A stretch of DNA of 50,687 nt from Porticoccus sp. (GTDB taxonomy: Bacteria > Pseudomonadota > Gammaproteobacteria > Pseudomonadales > Porticoccaceae): positions 1-50,687 of the forward strand of contig DRHD01000244.1 of assembly GCA_011049795.1 (NCBI GenBank), read 5' to 3'. Made by a program: the position numbers and the translations under genes. The notes beneath the pieces are model-generated. The model was given only the letters and a program-made list of their open reading frames with translations, ran no database searches and was not told the DNA's origin. This document shows positions 28,566 through 38,778 of this stretch, piece after piece; the first letter of the stretch is position 1; every line of letters begins with the position of its first letter.

Positions 28566-29825
28566 ATGAATCTAACAGAACTCAAGACCAAACCCATTGA
28601 TGAACTTCTGAAAATTGCGGAAGACATCGGACTCGACAATCTCGCCCGCTCCCGAAAACAAGATGTCATCTTCAGTATTCTCAAGCGCCACGCTAAAGGT
28701 GGTGAGGATATTTACGGTAATGGTGTACTCGAAATTCTTCCAGATGGTTTTGGCTTTCTAAGATCAGCAGAGGGCTCCTATCTGGCCGGCCCCGATGACA
28801 TCTATGTCTCTCCCAGCCAAATTCGACGCTTTAACCTGCGGACGGGTGACAGCATTTCCGGAAAAATCCGTCCACCAAAGGAAGGTGAGCGCTATTTCGC
28901 CATGCTGAAGCTGGATGAAATTAATTACGATAAACCGGAAAATGTCCGCAACAAGATCCTGTTTGAAAACCTCACCCCACTGTTCCCAGATGAGCGGCTG
29001 GTGTTGGAAGCAGGTAGCGGCTCCACAGAGGATTTGACCGGTCGTATCATTGACCTGGTTTCTCCTATCGGCAAAGGCCAGCGCGGCCTCATTGTGGCAC
29101 CGCCCAAGGCCGGTAAAACCATTATGATGCAGCATATGGCCCAGGCCATCATTCGCAACAATCCCGAATGCTACATTATCGTTCTATTGATTGATGAACG
29201 CCCGGAAGAAGTCACGGAAATGCAACGCTCGGTGCGCGGCGAAGTTATTGCCTCCACCTTTGATGAGCCACCTGCCCGTCACGTCCAAGTGGCCGATATG
29301 GTTATCGAAAAGGCCAAGCGCCTGGTAGAACACAAAAAAGACGTCGTGATTTTGCTGGATTCCATTACCCGCCTTGCTCGCGCCTACAACACTGTACAGC
29401 CATCCTCAGGAAAAGTGTTGACCGGTGGTCTGGATGCCCACGCTCTGGAGCGCCCCAAGCGTTTCTTTGGTGCGGCACGAAATATTGAACAGGGCGGAAG
29501 CCTGACTATTATTGCCACTGCAATTGTTGAAACCGGTTCCAAAATGGATGAGGTTATCTATGAAGAATTCAAGGGTACCGGCAACATGGAATTGCACCTG
29601 GACCGCAAAGTCGCTGAAAAGCGGATTTACCCCGCGATCAACATCCGTCGCTCTGGCACTCGCCGCGAGGACCTATTGATGGGTGAGGATGAGCTGCAAA
29701 GGGTATGGATTCTGCGCAAATTGTTGCACAGTATGGACGATTCAGATGCCATTGAGTTCCTGATCGATAAACTGAAGCTCTCCGATACCAATGCCGAGTT
29801 CTTTAAGTCGATGAAACGAAAATAG
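28566..29825 (+). CDS. rho: Transcription termination factor Rho
   Basis: Rho is the hexameric RNA helicase that ends transcription at untranslated C-rich RNA. From the start [20 protein letters not shown] it is 419 aa, the same as E. coli. The cold-shock-like RNA-binding domain ([20 protein letters not shown]), Walker [13 protein letters not shown], Walker [18 protein letters not shown] and the R-loop region are complete. An upstream in-frame start at 28509 adds 19 atypical residues and is rejected. The 211-bp leader after trxA probably holds its promoter and autoregulatory site. Confidence 0.98.
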   Translation: MNLTELKTKPIDELLKIAEDIGLDNLARSRKQDVIFSILKRHAKGGEDIYGNGVLEILPDGFGFLRSAEGSYLAGPDDIYVSPSQIRRFNLRTGDSISGKIRPPKEGERYFAMLKLDEINYDKPENVRNKILFENLTPLFPDERLVLEAGSGSTEDLTGRIIDLVSPIGKGQRGLIVAPPKAGKTIMMQHMAQAIIRNNPECYIIVLLIDERPEEVTEMQRSVRGEVIASTFDEPPARHVQVADMVIEKAKRLVEHKKDVVILLDSITRLARAYNTVQPSSGKVLTGGLDAHALERPKRFFGAARNIEQGGSLTIIATAIVETGSKMDEVIYEEFKGTGNMELHLDRKVAEKRIYPAINIRRSGTRREDLLMGEDELQRVWILRKLLHSMDDSDAIEFLIDKLKLSDTNAEFFKSMKRK

Positions 29826-29870
29826 CTTACTCTCAGGATTAAAAGACAACATCAAACAGCCCCGCTTAAC

Positions 29871-30506
29871 TCAAGGAGCTAATCTTGAAACGCTCCAACC
29901 CTCATTGCCCAGAAGATACTGAAAACGATCGTGAAGACGTGTTTCACCACCCTGCCAAAATTCAAATTCAGTCGGCACTACTCGATATCCGCCCCAAAAA
30001 TCTGGCAGTGGTACACCTCCATCATTGAATTTTTGCTTCATTTGCATAAATTGGGCCTCCAATGCTTGGCGGGAGGTAATGCGGCTGCTCTGCTTAGAAG
30101 CCCAGGCCGCTAGCTGACTGCCTCTGGGGCGCTTGAGGAAATATTTTAGTACTTCTGTCTTGGAAAGTTTTTCAGCCCGGCCACCAACGATGACCTGGCG
30201 ATCCAGTTGCATCCAAGGAAAGATAAGGCATACATTAGAATTACATTCGATTTCTTTTGCCTTACGGCTTCCAAGGTTCGTATAAAGTAGAAAGCCCTTT
30301 TCATCAAATCCTTTTAATAACACTGTACGTTGCCAGGGCTGACCTTCAGTATTAACGGTAGCCAAGCACATAGCGGTAGGGTCTGACAAACCAGAATCGA
30401 TTGCCTGCTCCATCCATAGGGTAAATTGATCAAAGGGAGATTCCTTGAGAGATTCTCTGGTTAGGCGGCCATATTTGTATTCACGACGGGTATCTTCCAG
30501 CGACAT
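29871..30506 (-). CDS. pdxH: Pyridoxamine/pyridoxine 5'-phosphate oxidase
   Basis: PdxH uses FMN and oxygen to make pyridoxal phosphate. The 211-aa sequence has [10 protein letters not shown], the FMN-binding [32 protein letters not shown], and the C-terminal signature [29 protein letters not shown] lies 5-6 nt before the start. It is convergent with rho; 45 bp separate the stops. Confidence 0.97.
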   Translation of the reverse strand: MSLEDTRREYKYGRLTRESLKESPFDQFTLWMEQAIDSGLSDPTAMCLATVNTEGQPWQRTVLLKGFDEKGFLLYTNLGSRKAKEIECNSNVCLIFPWMQLDRQVIVGGRAEKLSKTEVLKYFLKRPRGSQLAAWASKQSSRITSRQALEAQFMQMKQKFNDGGVPLPDFWGGYRVVPTEFEFWQGGETRLHDRFQYLLGNEGWSVSRLAP

Positions 30507-31017
30507 TTCTTCCTCCGGGTAAGACGCCCATTCTAGCTTGGATCAACCACCAGCGCCCGTCCAATCCTGCTCAATTACCGATAGCTCTATACGTGTAAGA
30601 CCCTTATTTCATGCTACGGCCCAAGGAATACTTACATCCTCCAATGAGAATAGTTACTAGGAAATACAGGGAAAGAAACAGCTAATATTTCTTCCAAAGA
30701 TGGCATAGAATAAAATCCAAATAAAAAAACAGCACTACTCTCGCCAGGAGAAGCGGACACCTAGCTTAATTAGGGCATCGTACCCAATAAGGTTTTAATC
30801 TCTTGCTCTCATCTACACCTGAAAGCACTGTACTGATTGGCCACAACCTTGATGAAAGCTATAAACATATAGTAATACTAGGGTCACCATTTGGTTGATC
30901 CTAATTATCACGTGATACCGGTAACCCATTTATACTTCTACTGGTGTATTTTTCTCCCAAGGCCGAAAGAAAAAAGAACTATAATTTACCTTATATTCGA
31001 AGATTCAGTGATAGCCC
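30507..31017. other. 511-bp spacer between pdxH and the substrate-binding protein gene
   Basis: I see no gene, remnant with recognisable protein matches, tRNA or convincing terminator here. It is the divergent upstream region of both neighbours and is AT-rich near 30700-31000, so promoters for both should be inside it. Stop codons are frequent in all frames. Confidence 0.6.
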
Positions 31018-31998
31018 ATGGATGGCCTTAATAACAAATTCTTAGGGAGGAGGCACCTCGCAGCATATTGGCTACGGCGAGGCCTGCTCCCGTGCCTACT
31101 ACTTATCTGTTCACTGGCTCAAGCAAATACACTGCTGTTGCTGTCCAGCGATGCCTCATACTACAAGGACACGGCTCAGAGCCTACAAACCACTGCCGCA
31201 GGACTCGGGGTGCCCGCCAGCAGCTTTACAGTCGTCACTATCGAAGAATCCCGACGCAACAAGAGTTTCTCAAAGACCTACCAACTCATCGTCGCTATTG
31301 GTACTTCTGCAGCCTACGAAGCCCTCCAAGAAGATAAAAGCACCCCTCTACTGAATATTTTCACACCAAAGAATGCCTTTGATGCCCTTGATACATCAAA
31401 AGAGAGACAACCCCACCACCAAATATCTGCTATTTATCTGGATCAGCCTTTAAGCCGGATGATAGCACTCGGCTGCCTACTCAAACCGGAGGCAAAAACA
31501 TTCGGCACTATTTTTGGGCCTATATCTCAAGAGGTTCAATCAGACATTCAGGCGCTAGCTCATCAAAATGGTATTCTTCTCAAGCACAGCTTCCTCAGCC
31601 CAGAGGACAATCCTGTTGCCGTTCTGAAACCTGTGGTCTCAGAAAGTGACCTTTTTATAGCCATTCCCGATCATGCCATCCTAAACCGTGCTATTGCCAA
31701 ATGGATTCTTTACCTGAGCTTTCAACAAAAAGTTCCTGTGATCGGGTTTTCCAAGGCCTACACTAATGCCGGCGCATTGGCCTCCGTGTACTCATCACCA
31801 GAAGACATCGGCAAACATGCTGGCCAACTGATTTCCGCATGGCTAAAAAATGGTGATGAGAATCTTTGGCAGCCACAGTACCCGCGCTATTACACCCTCA
31901 GCACCAATCCTGCTGTAGCACGATCACTGGGTATCTCGCTTCCACCTGAAAGCAAGTTGTATGAGGAATTTCAGCAACAGGAAGAGTTAACACAATGA
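31018..31998 (+). CDS. ABC-transporter-type substrate-binding protein (PF04392-like), exported
   Basis: The 326-aa protein has an N-terminal hydrophobic stretch (GLLPCLLLICSLAQA) fitting a signal peptide after a basic start. The fold pattern is that of the ABC_sub_bind family: TLLLLSSDASYYKDTAQSL, LIVAIGTSAAYEAL, LDQPLSRMIALGCLLKPEAK, VPVIGFSKAYTNAGALASVY, NPAVARSLGI. No permease or ATPase is nearby. It overlaps the following hybrid kinase by 4 bp (ATGA), so it is probably a periplasmic sensor partner rather than a transporter part. The ligand is unknown. Confidence 0.78.
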   Translation: MDGLNNKFLGRRHLAAYWLRRGLLPCLLLICSLAQANTLLLLSSDASYYKDTAQSLQTTAAGLGVPASSFTVVTIEESRRNKSFSKTYQLIVAIGTSAAYEALQEDKSTPLLNIFTPKNAFDALDTSKERQPHHQISAIYLDQPLSRMIALGCLLKPEAKTFGTIFGPISQEVQSDIQALAHQNGILLKHSFLSPEDNPVAVLKPVVSESDLFIAIPDHAILNRAIAKWILYLSFQQKVPVIGFSKAYTNAGALASVYSSPEDIGKHAGQLISAWLKNGDENLWQPQYPRYYTLSTNPAVARSLGISLPPESKLYEEFQQQEELTQ

Positions 31999-34652
31999 TC
32001 AGCAAACGATTATTTAATAATTCGATTCATCAGCGCTTTCTTGCCGTGGCATTGCTACCGCTGCTTCTCATCACTAGTCTTCTCAGTTTCTACACCATCA
32101 ATGCTCGCTGGTCTGATCTATCGCAAAGTCTAAACCAGTCCGGTGAATTGACATCCGGCTATCTTGCCACCATTTCAGACTTTGCTCTTTACTCAAAAAA
32201 CATTCAGCTATTGTCCGCCACAGCTCAGTCGGCAATGCGCCTACCGGATGTGGCTGGCGTCGCCTATCTGGACAAAGATGATGAGTTATTGCTAGGTGTG
32301 GGTACTGTTCCTGCGCCAATGCCCTCCACAGTAAGCGGTATCAGGGATACCGCTAGCCAAGATGGCTACCTCTATTTTAAAAAGCCTATCTACCTGTCAG
32401 GTATAGAGTTCAACGATTACCAACAAGAAAATCCAAACTCAATATCTAATGCTGAACTGATTGGATGGGTTATCGTTGTTATTGATAACGCCTCCTTGCT
32501 GGAAAAGCAACAAGAGGTCATTGTCACGTCTTTATGGCTAACACTCGCTGGTTTTATCATTGCTTTCGCCCTTACTTATCTTCTCAGCCTGAAGCTAATC
32601 GCACCAATTCGGCAGCTAACAACTACCATCAAAAAAATGGCACATGGCCGGCTGGACGTACGAGCGGAAACAGGCACCAGAGATGAGCTGGCCATTCTTG
32701 CCAATGGCATCAATCAGCTCGCGGAATCTGTAACAGAAGGAAGGGTTAATTTAGAGGATAGAATCAGGGTCGCCACCTACAAACTCGAAGAAACCCTGGC
32801 AGATCTACAGAAAAAAAATCTTGAACTCGAAGCGGCTCGACATGATGCAGAAACTGCCAATCAGTCAAAGAGTGATTTTCTGGCACGTATGAGCCATGAA
32901 CTTCGAACACCCATTACATCTATCCAAGGGTTTATACGATTGCTGAAAGCCGCTAGGCTGCCTGAAACGGATCGACACTATTGTCATATTATCGATCAGG
33001 CCGCACAGCAACTGCTGGCACAAATTGACGATATTCTCGCTTTCTCGAAACTACAATCCAACACTGTAGCGTTGACCCAGCGCCCCATAGACCTTGCAGA
33101 ATGCACAGAACAAATAGTCGTACTTTTTTCACTTCAGGCCCAGCACAAGGGTCTAGACCTTATCGTGGATTATGCCCCTGATCTACCTCTGCACAGAATA
33201 GGCGACTCTGTTCACATACAGCAAATTCTCAGTAACTTGATTGCCAATGCCATCAAATTCTGTGATGAGGGTGGTGTTTATATCCACCTCAAGAGCGACA
33301 AACAATCCAACGTTGTTATTGAAGTTATGGATACCGGCATCGGTATTCAGGAAGAGGCTCAAGATCAACTCTTCAATGCTTTTTCGCAGGCAGATACGTC
33401 TATTTCCAGGCTCTATGGTGGTACTGGATTGGGCTTATCCATTCTAAAAAACCTGGTGGATTTAATGGGCGGGCAAGTTACGCTGGAAAGCACTGTTGGA
33501 AAAGGCTCTACCTTTAAAATTGCCCTGCCGCTCCCCCTTGCCGAAACACAACCAGATTGGCATATTGAACGTAAAAAAGTGGTGCTCTGCAGCAGTCACG
33601 AACCCGTTACCAAAGCCATCATTCATGTTCTTGAGCGATTTGATCTCAAGGATACTACTGTGACAGATCAAGCCCATCTTCTTAGTGTGGTAACAGAATT
33701 AACTAGTGATGACAGGGTAATTTTTTGTCCACCAACATCGCTCCCTCAACAGTTTAATTTGCCTGAATTCATGCTGGAGCTCCGTGCGATAACTCCGGCC
33801 AAATTAATTCTCATGGCAACACAATTCAACTACTACCAACAATTTAATGCCAAACAACGGGCAGAGCTCGATCCCGTCGCATTCTTGGCCTTGCCACTGC
33901 ATCTGTCTGAGCTGCAACGAGCGCTCAAGCAAAAATCACCGGATGAACCGGCACCAATTTTTATGTCACACGATATGCACTTGCTTGATGGCGTCAATAT
34001 TCTGGTTGCTGAAGATAACCAGTTCACTCGCCTTTTACTCGACACCCTGTTGAGTAAATTGGGGGCGTATTGCACATTGACCAGTAACGGTAACGAAGCG
34101 CTTGCTGCCTGCCAGCATGATCAGTTCGATCTCTTCCTCGTGGATATACATATGCCCATGAAAAATGGCATTGAAACTATTGATACGTTACGAAAAAGCA
34201 GCAACCTGAATGCCAATCTCCCCATCCTGGCTGTCACTGCAGACATCCTCCGACAAGAAGAGGTGGCCCTATTTGAAGCTGGTGCCAACGGACTACTCTT
34301 TAAGCCCCTGGATGAGGAAGAACTGCTTAAAAATATCTGTCAGCAGCTAAATATCCAGCCTCCTATAGACCCGCTGCCGGCCACTACAATCGGTAGTGAT
34401 CTCTCTGCTGAGGTTTTTCGGAAAGAGGTACACAGCTTACTTGAGGGCGCGAGAAGCTTTCTGAAATCAGAGAATATTCCTCAACTTCGCGAGACTATCC
34501 ACCAACTTCGAGGTATCGCTGGAGTCTTCAAACTTACCCTGCTTGAAGAACAGGTCAAACAGTTACACCAGCTGGTGAAAACTAACTGCCTTGAACAAGT
34601 GCCAGTGCTGCTAAATCAAATAGGTAGTGAACTTGAGAACACTGATATCTGA
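31995..34652 (+). CDS. Hybrid sensor histidine kinase (BarA/GacS-like: HAMP-HisKA-HATPase-receiver-HPt)
   Basis: The 885-aa protein has a membrane helix at about 14-33, a periplasmic domain, a second helix at about 175-200, then HAMP. The HisKA motif FLARMSHELRTPITSI carries His301; HATPase boxes are NLIANAIKFCDEG, DTGIGI and GGTGLGLSI. A degenerate receiver-like region at about 525-650 lacks the acidic pocket. A true receiver follows with Asp717 (FLVDIHMPMKNG), and then an HPt domain with His836 (IHQLRGIAG). The layout is that of BarA/GacS, which signal to UvrY/GacA, but the sensor part is unlike theirs. Translational coupling to the substrate-binding gene suggests that protein supplies the input. 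Confidence 0.9.
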   Translation: MISKRLFNNSIHQRFLAVALLPLLLITSLLSFYTINARWSDLSQSLNQSGELTSGYLATISDFALYSKNIQLLSATAQSAMRLPDVAGVAYLDKDDELLLGVGTVPAPMPSTVSGIRDTASQDGYLYFKKPIYLSGIEFNDYQQENPNSISNAELIGWVIVVIDNASLLEKQQEVIVTSLWLTLAGFIIAFALTYLLSLKLIAPIRQLTTTIKKMAHGRLDVRAETGTRDELAILANGINQLAESVTEGRVNLEDRIRVATYKLEETLADLQKKNLELEAARHDAETANQSKSDFLARMSHELRTPITSIQGFIRLLKAARLPETDRHYCHIIDQAAQQLLAQIDDILAFSKLQSNTVALTQRPIDLAECTEQIVVLFSLQAQHKGLDLIVDYAPDLPLHRIGDSVHIQQILSNLIANAIKFCDEGGVYIHLKSDKQSNVVIEVMDTGIGIQEEAQDQLFNAFSQADTSISRLYGGTGLGLSILKNLVDLMGGQVTLESTVGKGSTFKIALPLPLAETQPDWHIERKKVVLCSSHEPVTKAIIHVLERFDLKDTTVTDQAHLLSVVTELTSDDRVIFCPPTSLPQQFNLPEFMLELRAITPAKLILMATQFNYYQQFNAKQRAELDPVAFLALPLHLSELQRALKQKSPDEPAPIFMSHDMHLLDGVNILVAEDNQFTRLLLDTLLSKLGAYCTLTSNGNEALAACQHDQFDLFLVDIHMPMKNGIETIDTLRKSSNLNANLPILAVTADILRQEEVALFEAGANGLLFKPLDEEELLKNICQQLNIQPPIDPLPATTIGSDLSAEVFRKEVHSLLEGARSFLKSENIPQLRETIHQLRGIAGVFKLTLLEEQVKQLHQLVKTNCLEQVPVLLNQIGSELENTDI

Positions 34653-34676
34653 TGTCAATGAGGGAATAAAGGAGAC

Positions 34677-34714
34677 AAAAATAGCCAACCACTTAGGGTT
34701 GGCTATTTCTATTT
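34677..34714. terminator. Bidirectional intrinsic terminator between the hybrid kinase and serA
   Basis: ATAGCCAACC pairs with GGTTGGCTAT around a 6-nt loop. A plus-strand TTTCTATTT follows and, on the minus strand, TTTTTG. It can end both convergent genes. A second perfect stem, TTAAGGC/GCCTTAA, lies next to it at 34713-34732, at the serA stop. Confidence 0.88.
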
Positions 34715-34728
34715 AAGGCTGCTCTGCC

Positions 34729-35901
34729 TTAAGCTAAAGCACGAACCACAACAATACCTTCCACACGGCTGATTTCGTCCAGCAGCTCCTCGCTAGGCTG
34801 TGTTTCCACATCAATGATACTGTAAGCAATATCATCGCGGCTCTTGTTAACCATATCGATCACATTCATGCTCCGATCAGCTAATAAAGAAAGCACGCTC
34901 CCCAACACTTTAGGTACATTTTCATTGCAGAATGTGATGCGGTAACCGCCATTTCTCGGCATTCTTGTCGCCGGGAAATTTACGGAGTTTTGAATATTTC
35001 CATTTTCCAGATAATCCATCAGCTGCTTCGCTGCCATGATGGCACAGTTTTCTTCCGCCTCTTCCGTACTGGCGCCGATATGAGGCATCAACAGTACGTC
35101 GCTACGATCCAAAAGCTCTGGAGTGGGAAAATCGGTGGTGTATTTACCTAATCTACCGGTATTCAATGCCGCCAGAACGGCTGATGTATCTACCACCTCT
35201 TCGCGTGCAAAGTTCAGGAGAACCGCCGTGGGCTTAACGCATTTCAGGGACTCGGCATTGATCAAGTGACGGGTCACCTCCAGCGCAGGGACATGGAGAG
35301 TGATAAAATCTGAAGCTGCCAACAGACTTTGTAGATTATCCATTTTTACTACACGGCTGGACAGGCGCCAAGCGGCCTCTACAGAGATGGCAGGATCATA
35401 ACCCGCTACATTCATACCGAGCTCCAGCGCCATATTTGCCACCAGAGAACCAATTGCACCGAGGCCAACAACCCCGAGGGTTTTACCCGCTACTTCACAT
35501 CCGGCAAATTGTTTTTTCTGCTTCTCCAACAACTTGGACATCTCTGCGCCATCCTTGATCTCAGAGAGGCCCTGAACGTAGCTCATCCCACCGAAGATAT
35601 CACGTGATGAAAGAAATAGAGCAGAGGCAATCAACTCTTTTACCGCATTAGCATTGGCACCTGGCGTATTAAAAACCACGATACCTTTCTGAGTATAGTC
35701 AGTGATGGGGATATTATTTGTCCCAGCCCCAGCTCGAGCTACAGCTTTGACGCTACTTGGAATTTCTTCGTCGTGCAGTTTTTGACTGCGCAATAAAAAA
35801 GCATCTGGCTCAGAAAATTCACTGGCGATTTCATACTGCTCATGGGGAAAGCAATCCAACCCCTTAGAAGAAATCTGATTGTAAGTTCGAACTTTAAACA
35901 T
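34729..35901 (-). CDS. serA: D-3-phosphoglycerate dehydrogenase
   Basis: SerA oxidises 3-phosphoglycerate, the first step of serine synthesis. The 390-aa protein has the catalytic-domain start VRTYNQISSKGLDCFPH, NAD-binding GKTLGVVGLGAIGSLVANMA, active-site segments NFAREEVVDT and LMPHIGASTEEAEENCA, and a C-terminal ACT domain (about 318-390) ending VEGIVVVRALA. It is the short type with a single ACT domain. It lies 30 bp after serC; the two make successive enzymes of serine synthesis and are probably co-transcribed. Confidence 0.95.
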   Translation of the reverse strand: MFKVRTYNQISSKGLDCFPHEQYEIASEFSEPDAFLLRSQKLHDEEIPSSVKAVARAGAGTNNIPITDYTQKGIVVFNTPGANANAVKELIASALFLSSRDIFGGMSYVQGLSEIKDGAEMSKLLEKQKKQFAGCEVAGKTLGVVGLGAIGSLVANMALELGMNVAGYDPAISVEAAWRLSSRVVKMDNLQSLLAASDFITLHVPALEVTRHLINAESLKCVKPTAVLLNFAREEVVDTSAVLAALNTGRLGKYTTDFPTPELLDRSDVLLMPHIGASTEEAEENCAIMAAKQLMDYLENGNIQNSVNFPATRMPRNGGYRITFCNENVPKVLGSVLSLLADRSMNVIDMVNKSRDDIAYSIIDVETQPSEELLDEISRVEGIVVVRALA

Positions 35902-35931
35902 GGTTTATTCCCATTCTAATTCAGTAGCAGT

Positions 35932-37047
35932 TTATTCAGATACTTGGTTGTAGGCCCATTCAACCCAGAGCATCAGTGCTTCAATGTCAGCAACTTCAAC
36001 AGTGGCACCACCCCAGATACGTAAACCGGCAGGGGCATCCCTGTAGGCGCCTATATCAAAGGCAATGCCCTCACTATCTAATAGCTTGACGACCTGCTTC
36101 ACTTTATCGGCGTCCAGATCAAGGCTCAGGCAAATACTGGTATTCGACAGCGTCTCAGGGGCTTCAGCCAGGAAACTGATCCAGTCACGCTGAGCAACAA
36201 ACTGTTTGACCACCTTCAGGTTAGCTTCAGATTTGGCAATAACAGCATCGGTACCACCCAAAGATTTCACCCATTCAAGTGCATCCAGGTAGTCAGCAAC
36301 ACAAAGCATCGAGGGCGTATTGATCGTCACACCTTTGAAGATACCCTCTATCAGCTTACCGCCTTTTGTTAGGCGGAAAATTTTTGGTAACGGCCAAGGT
36401 GGAGTATAACTTTCCAGTCGTTCGACTGCCCGGGGGCTTAGGATCAACATACCGTGGGCGCCTTCACCACCCAACACTTTCTGCCAACTAAAGGTCACTA
36501 CATCTAGCTTTTCCCAAGGCATATTCATGGCAAATACAGCGGAGGTAGCATCACAAATGGTCAATCCCTGACGATCAGCACTAATCCAATCACCATTGGG
36601 AACCTTCACTCCAGAGGTAGTACCATTCCAGGTAAAAACGATATCGTGTGCAGAATTGGCTTGGTTAAGATCTGGCAACTTACCGTAATCCGCACCGTAG
36701 TCATTGATATCCTCTAACTTGAGCTGCTTGAGAATATCGGACACCCAGCCCTGACCAAAAGATTCCCAGGAAAATACATCCACTGGACGAGGACCAAGCA
36801 GCGACCACAAAGCCATCTCCATAGCTCCCGTATCAGAACCGGGTACAACACCTACACGATAACCTTCGGGTAGGCCCAAAAGCTCAGCGGTTTCTACACA
36901 GGCTCGCTCCAAGGCGAGCTTGCCAACAGCGGCGCGATGGGATCGACCCAGTGTAGAGAGGTCAAGTGCAGAGACGTCATAACCGGGACGCTTGCTACAG
37001 GGTCCTGAAGAAAAATTGGGGTTAGCCGGCTTTTTTATCGGTTTCAT
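35932..37047 (-). CDS. serC: Phosphoserine aminotransferase (alphaproteobacterial/archaeal-type)
   Basis: SerC converts 3-phosphohydroxypyruvate to phosphoserine using pyridoxal phosphate. The 371-aa protein begins [19 protein letters not shown] and has [29 protein letters not shown] and the PLP-binding Lys190 in [16 protein letters not shown]. These are hallmarks of the form common in alphaproteobacteria and methanogens, not the E. coli-type SerC usual in gammaproteobacteria (TxNxTIxGxE and SKNIGPFG-like motifs). The serC-serA pair may have been acquired together. The function call is firm. Confidence 0.93.
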   Translation of the reverse strand: MKPIKKPANPNFSSGPCSKRPGYDVSALDLSTLGRSHRAAVGKLALERACVETAELLGLPEGYRVGVVPGSDTGAMEMALWSLLGPRPVDVFSWESFGQGWVSDILKQLKLEDINDYGADYGKLPDLNQANSAHDIVFTWNGTTSGVKVPNGDWISADRQGLTICDATSAVFAMNMPWEKLDVVTFSWQKVLGGEGAHGMLILSPRAVERLESYTPPWPLPKIFRLTKGGKLIEGIFKGVTINTPSMLCVADYLDALEWVKSLGGTDAVIAKSEANLKVVKQFVAQRDWISFLAEAPETLSNTSICLSLDLDADKVKQVVKLLDSEGIAFDIGAYRDAPAGLRIWGGATVEVADIEALMLWVEWAYNQVSE

Positions 37048-37189
37048 AATTTATTGCCTGGGTGGTATCTCAAGAAACGCGCAATTTTAATCGTGATTGC
37101 CATTAGAGCAAAGCAGTTAGATCGAATATCGGTGTTTTTTCAGTGCTTTTTTGGTGATTATCAAGTTTTTTGTACAGAGGGAGAGCTTG

Positions 37190-37219
37190 AAAAAGTGCAA
37201 GGGCTCACTCCCCCTGCAC
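37190..37219 (-). terminator. Intrinsic terminator of dsbA
   Basis: On the minus strand GTGCA(GGG) pairs with (CCC)TTGCAC and is followed by five T. It lies about 15 bp after the dsbA stop, upstream of serC on the same strand. Confidence 0.78.
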
Positions 37220-37232
37220 CAGAGTCGATTGG

Positions 37233-37871
37233 CTACTGTGCTGTAGCACGTTCCTTTTGAATTAGAAAATCAGCTACTTTTAACATGCCCTCATTGCCTC
37301 CCGCCGTACGACCAGAGACACGATATTTCCCATTAACAATGACTTCTGGGGTACCCTGTGTGCGATATCGTTCCTGCTTTTTCATAGCAAGATCAACAGC
37401 CATTTCAATACCCTTGGAATTAAACACTTTGTTAAAACGCTCAAGGGATACGCCATTTTCAACAAAAATATTGGCAATATCTTCTTGGTTTTCAAGCTTT
37501 TGTTTTTTCAGGTTCATTGCCTCAAAAATTGCGGCATGTAGCTTGTCCAGTACCTTTAATGCCTTGGCAGTATAATAGGCCTTGGCATGAAGCCCCATCG
37601 TTGCATGCCAAACGGCAGGTACCCGCTGAAAGTTTACGTCATCCGCCAATACTCGAGACCAAGGATTAATATTTGACTCAAAAGAGTAACAATGGCTACA
37701 ACCGTACCAAAACACTTCTACGACTTCGATTCTGGTGGGATCACTGGTAGAAACGGCTTCAGGGAGCATCTCATAGTGAACGCCTTCTTTATACTGCTCA
37801 GTATCTGCCTGACAGGCCGCCAAAGGTACCAATACAATGGCAAACAATAGCTGTGATAATAATCTACGCAT
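37233..37871 (-). CDS. dsbA: Thiol:disulfide interchange protein DsbA, putative lipoprotein
   Basis: DsbA introduces disulfide bonds into exported proteins. The 212-aa precursor has active site CSHC (58-61) in VEVFWYGCSHCYSFE and the cis-proline loop RTQGTPEVIVNGKYRV. The signal sequence ends in a lipobox, LAAC at residues 17-20 followed by Gln, so the protein may be lipid-anchored rather than soluble periplasmic; Pseudomonas DsbA is soluble. The ATG at 37871 has AAGGG 8 nt upstream. Its neighbour is cytochrome c4, as in Pseudomonas. Confidence 0.93.
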   Translation of the reverse strand: MRRLLSQLLFAIVLVPLAACQADTEQYKEGVHYEMLPEAVSTSDPTRIEVVEVFWYGCSHCYSFESNINPWSRVLADDVNFQRVPAVWHATMGLHAKAYYTAKALKVLDKLHAAIFEAMNLKKQKLENQEDIANIFVENGVSLERFNKVFNSKGIEMAVDLAMKKQERYRTQGTPEVIVNGKYRVSGRTAGGNEGMLKVADFLIQKERATAQ

Positions 37872-37967
37872 CAATATATCCCTTTGAGTTAAATTTGATC
37901 TGCTCTAAAAATTGGACCGCTCTAAATAGACCCCAACAATCTCACAGGTTCCCCAAAATACAAACAT

Positions 37968-37996
37968 AAAAAAAGCGGCGATTAGCCGCCTTTTCT
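37968..37996 (-). terminator. Intrinsic terminator of the cytochrome c4 gene
   Basis: On the minus strand GCGGC pairs with GCCGC around a 5-nt loop and is followed by seven T. It is 12 bp after the cytochrome stop codon and upstream of dsbA. Confidence 0.87.
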
Positions 37997-38007
37997 AACC
38001 GAATTAA

Positions 38008-38646
38008 TTACTTCAATCCGGCAATAAAATTGGCCACTGCTTCAATTTCTACGTCATTCATTTGAGCAGCAACCCCACGCATTATCCGAGTATCACCATC
38101 ATTATTTCTGGCAGCTGGATTTTCAGCATCGTGGGCACCTGTTCGAAATGCACGCAGCTGCTTGGCCGTATACTGAGCAAATTGACCACCGAGTGCGGGA
38201 TAACCCGCCGGGGCATTGCCTTGTCCAGCCGGAGAGTGACAACCGGTACAGGCGGGAACACCCGTTGCCATATTGCCACCGCGGTAGATTTGCTCCCCTC
38301 TATCCAGATTTTCTTCCTTGGAACCAGACAACTGAATTGTCTTGGAGGCAAAATAGGCTGAAATATCGGCTAAATCCTGATCAGAAAACGCATTTAACAT
38401 CCCTGTCATCTCTGCGACAGGGCGCTTGCCAGACTTAATATCCTGAAGCTGCTTGATGAGATATTTTTCTCCTTGACCAGCCAATTTAGGGAAGCTGGAC
38501 ACCATACTGTTGCCATCAGCCCCGTGACAACCCGCACACATGGCTGTTTTACCCTGCCCAGCCGCAGCATCACCGCCCGCAAAGGCAAAAGAAGATGCCA
38601 GGGTAATACCCAACATGGCAGCAAATCCTAGAATCATTTTTTTCAT
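38008..38646 (-). CDS. Diheme cytochrome c4
   Basis: The 212-aa precursor has a signal peptide cleaved after AFA (about residue 23) and two class I cytochrome domains. The heme sites are CAGCH (37-41) and CTGCH (133-137), each followed by a methionine-containing loop (AEMTGMLNAFSDQD; RIMRGVAAQMNDVE). Cytochrome c4 is a periplasmic electron carrier to terminal oxidases. It is divergent from engB and precedes dsbA, as in Pseudomonas. The tandem two-domain form is standard. Confidence 0.95.
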   Translation of the reverse strand: MKKMILGFAAMLGITLASSFAFAGGDAAAGQGKTAMCAGCHGADGNSMVSSFPKLAGQGEKYLIKQLQDIKSGKRPVAEMTGMLNAFSDQDLADISAYFASKTIQLSGSKEENLDRGEQIYRGGNMATGVPACTGCHSPAGQGNAPAGYPALGGQFAQYTAKQLRAFRTGAHDAENPAARNNDGDTRIMRGVAAQMNDVEIEAVANFIAGLK

Positions 38647-38778
38647 TGGTTAATCCGCTCTCTGCATTCCGCTACAATATAAGAAAAATCGTATTGCCTT
38701 CTAAAAAGCTGGGGCATTATATACCAACTCCCTCCTGATCTTAATAGGCGAAATCAGGTTACCAGAATAAGGTCTTTT

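Noticed and set aside
37054..37260. 68-codon plus-strand frame between serC and dsbA
   Set aside because: It spans the dsbA terminator and has no ribosome site or family features.
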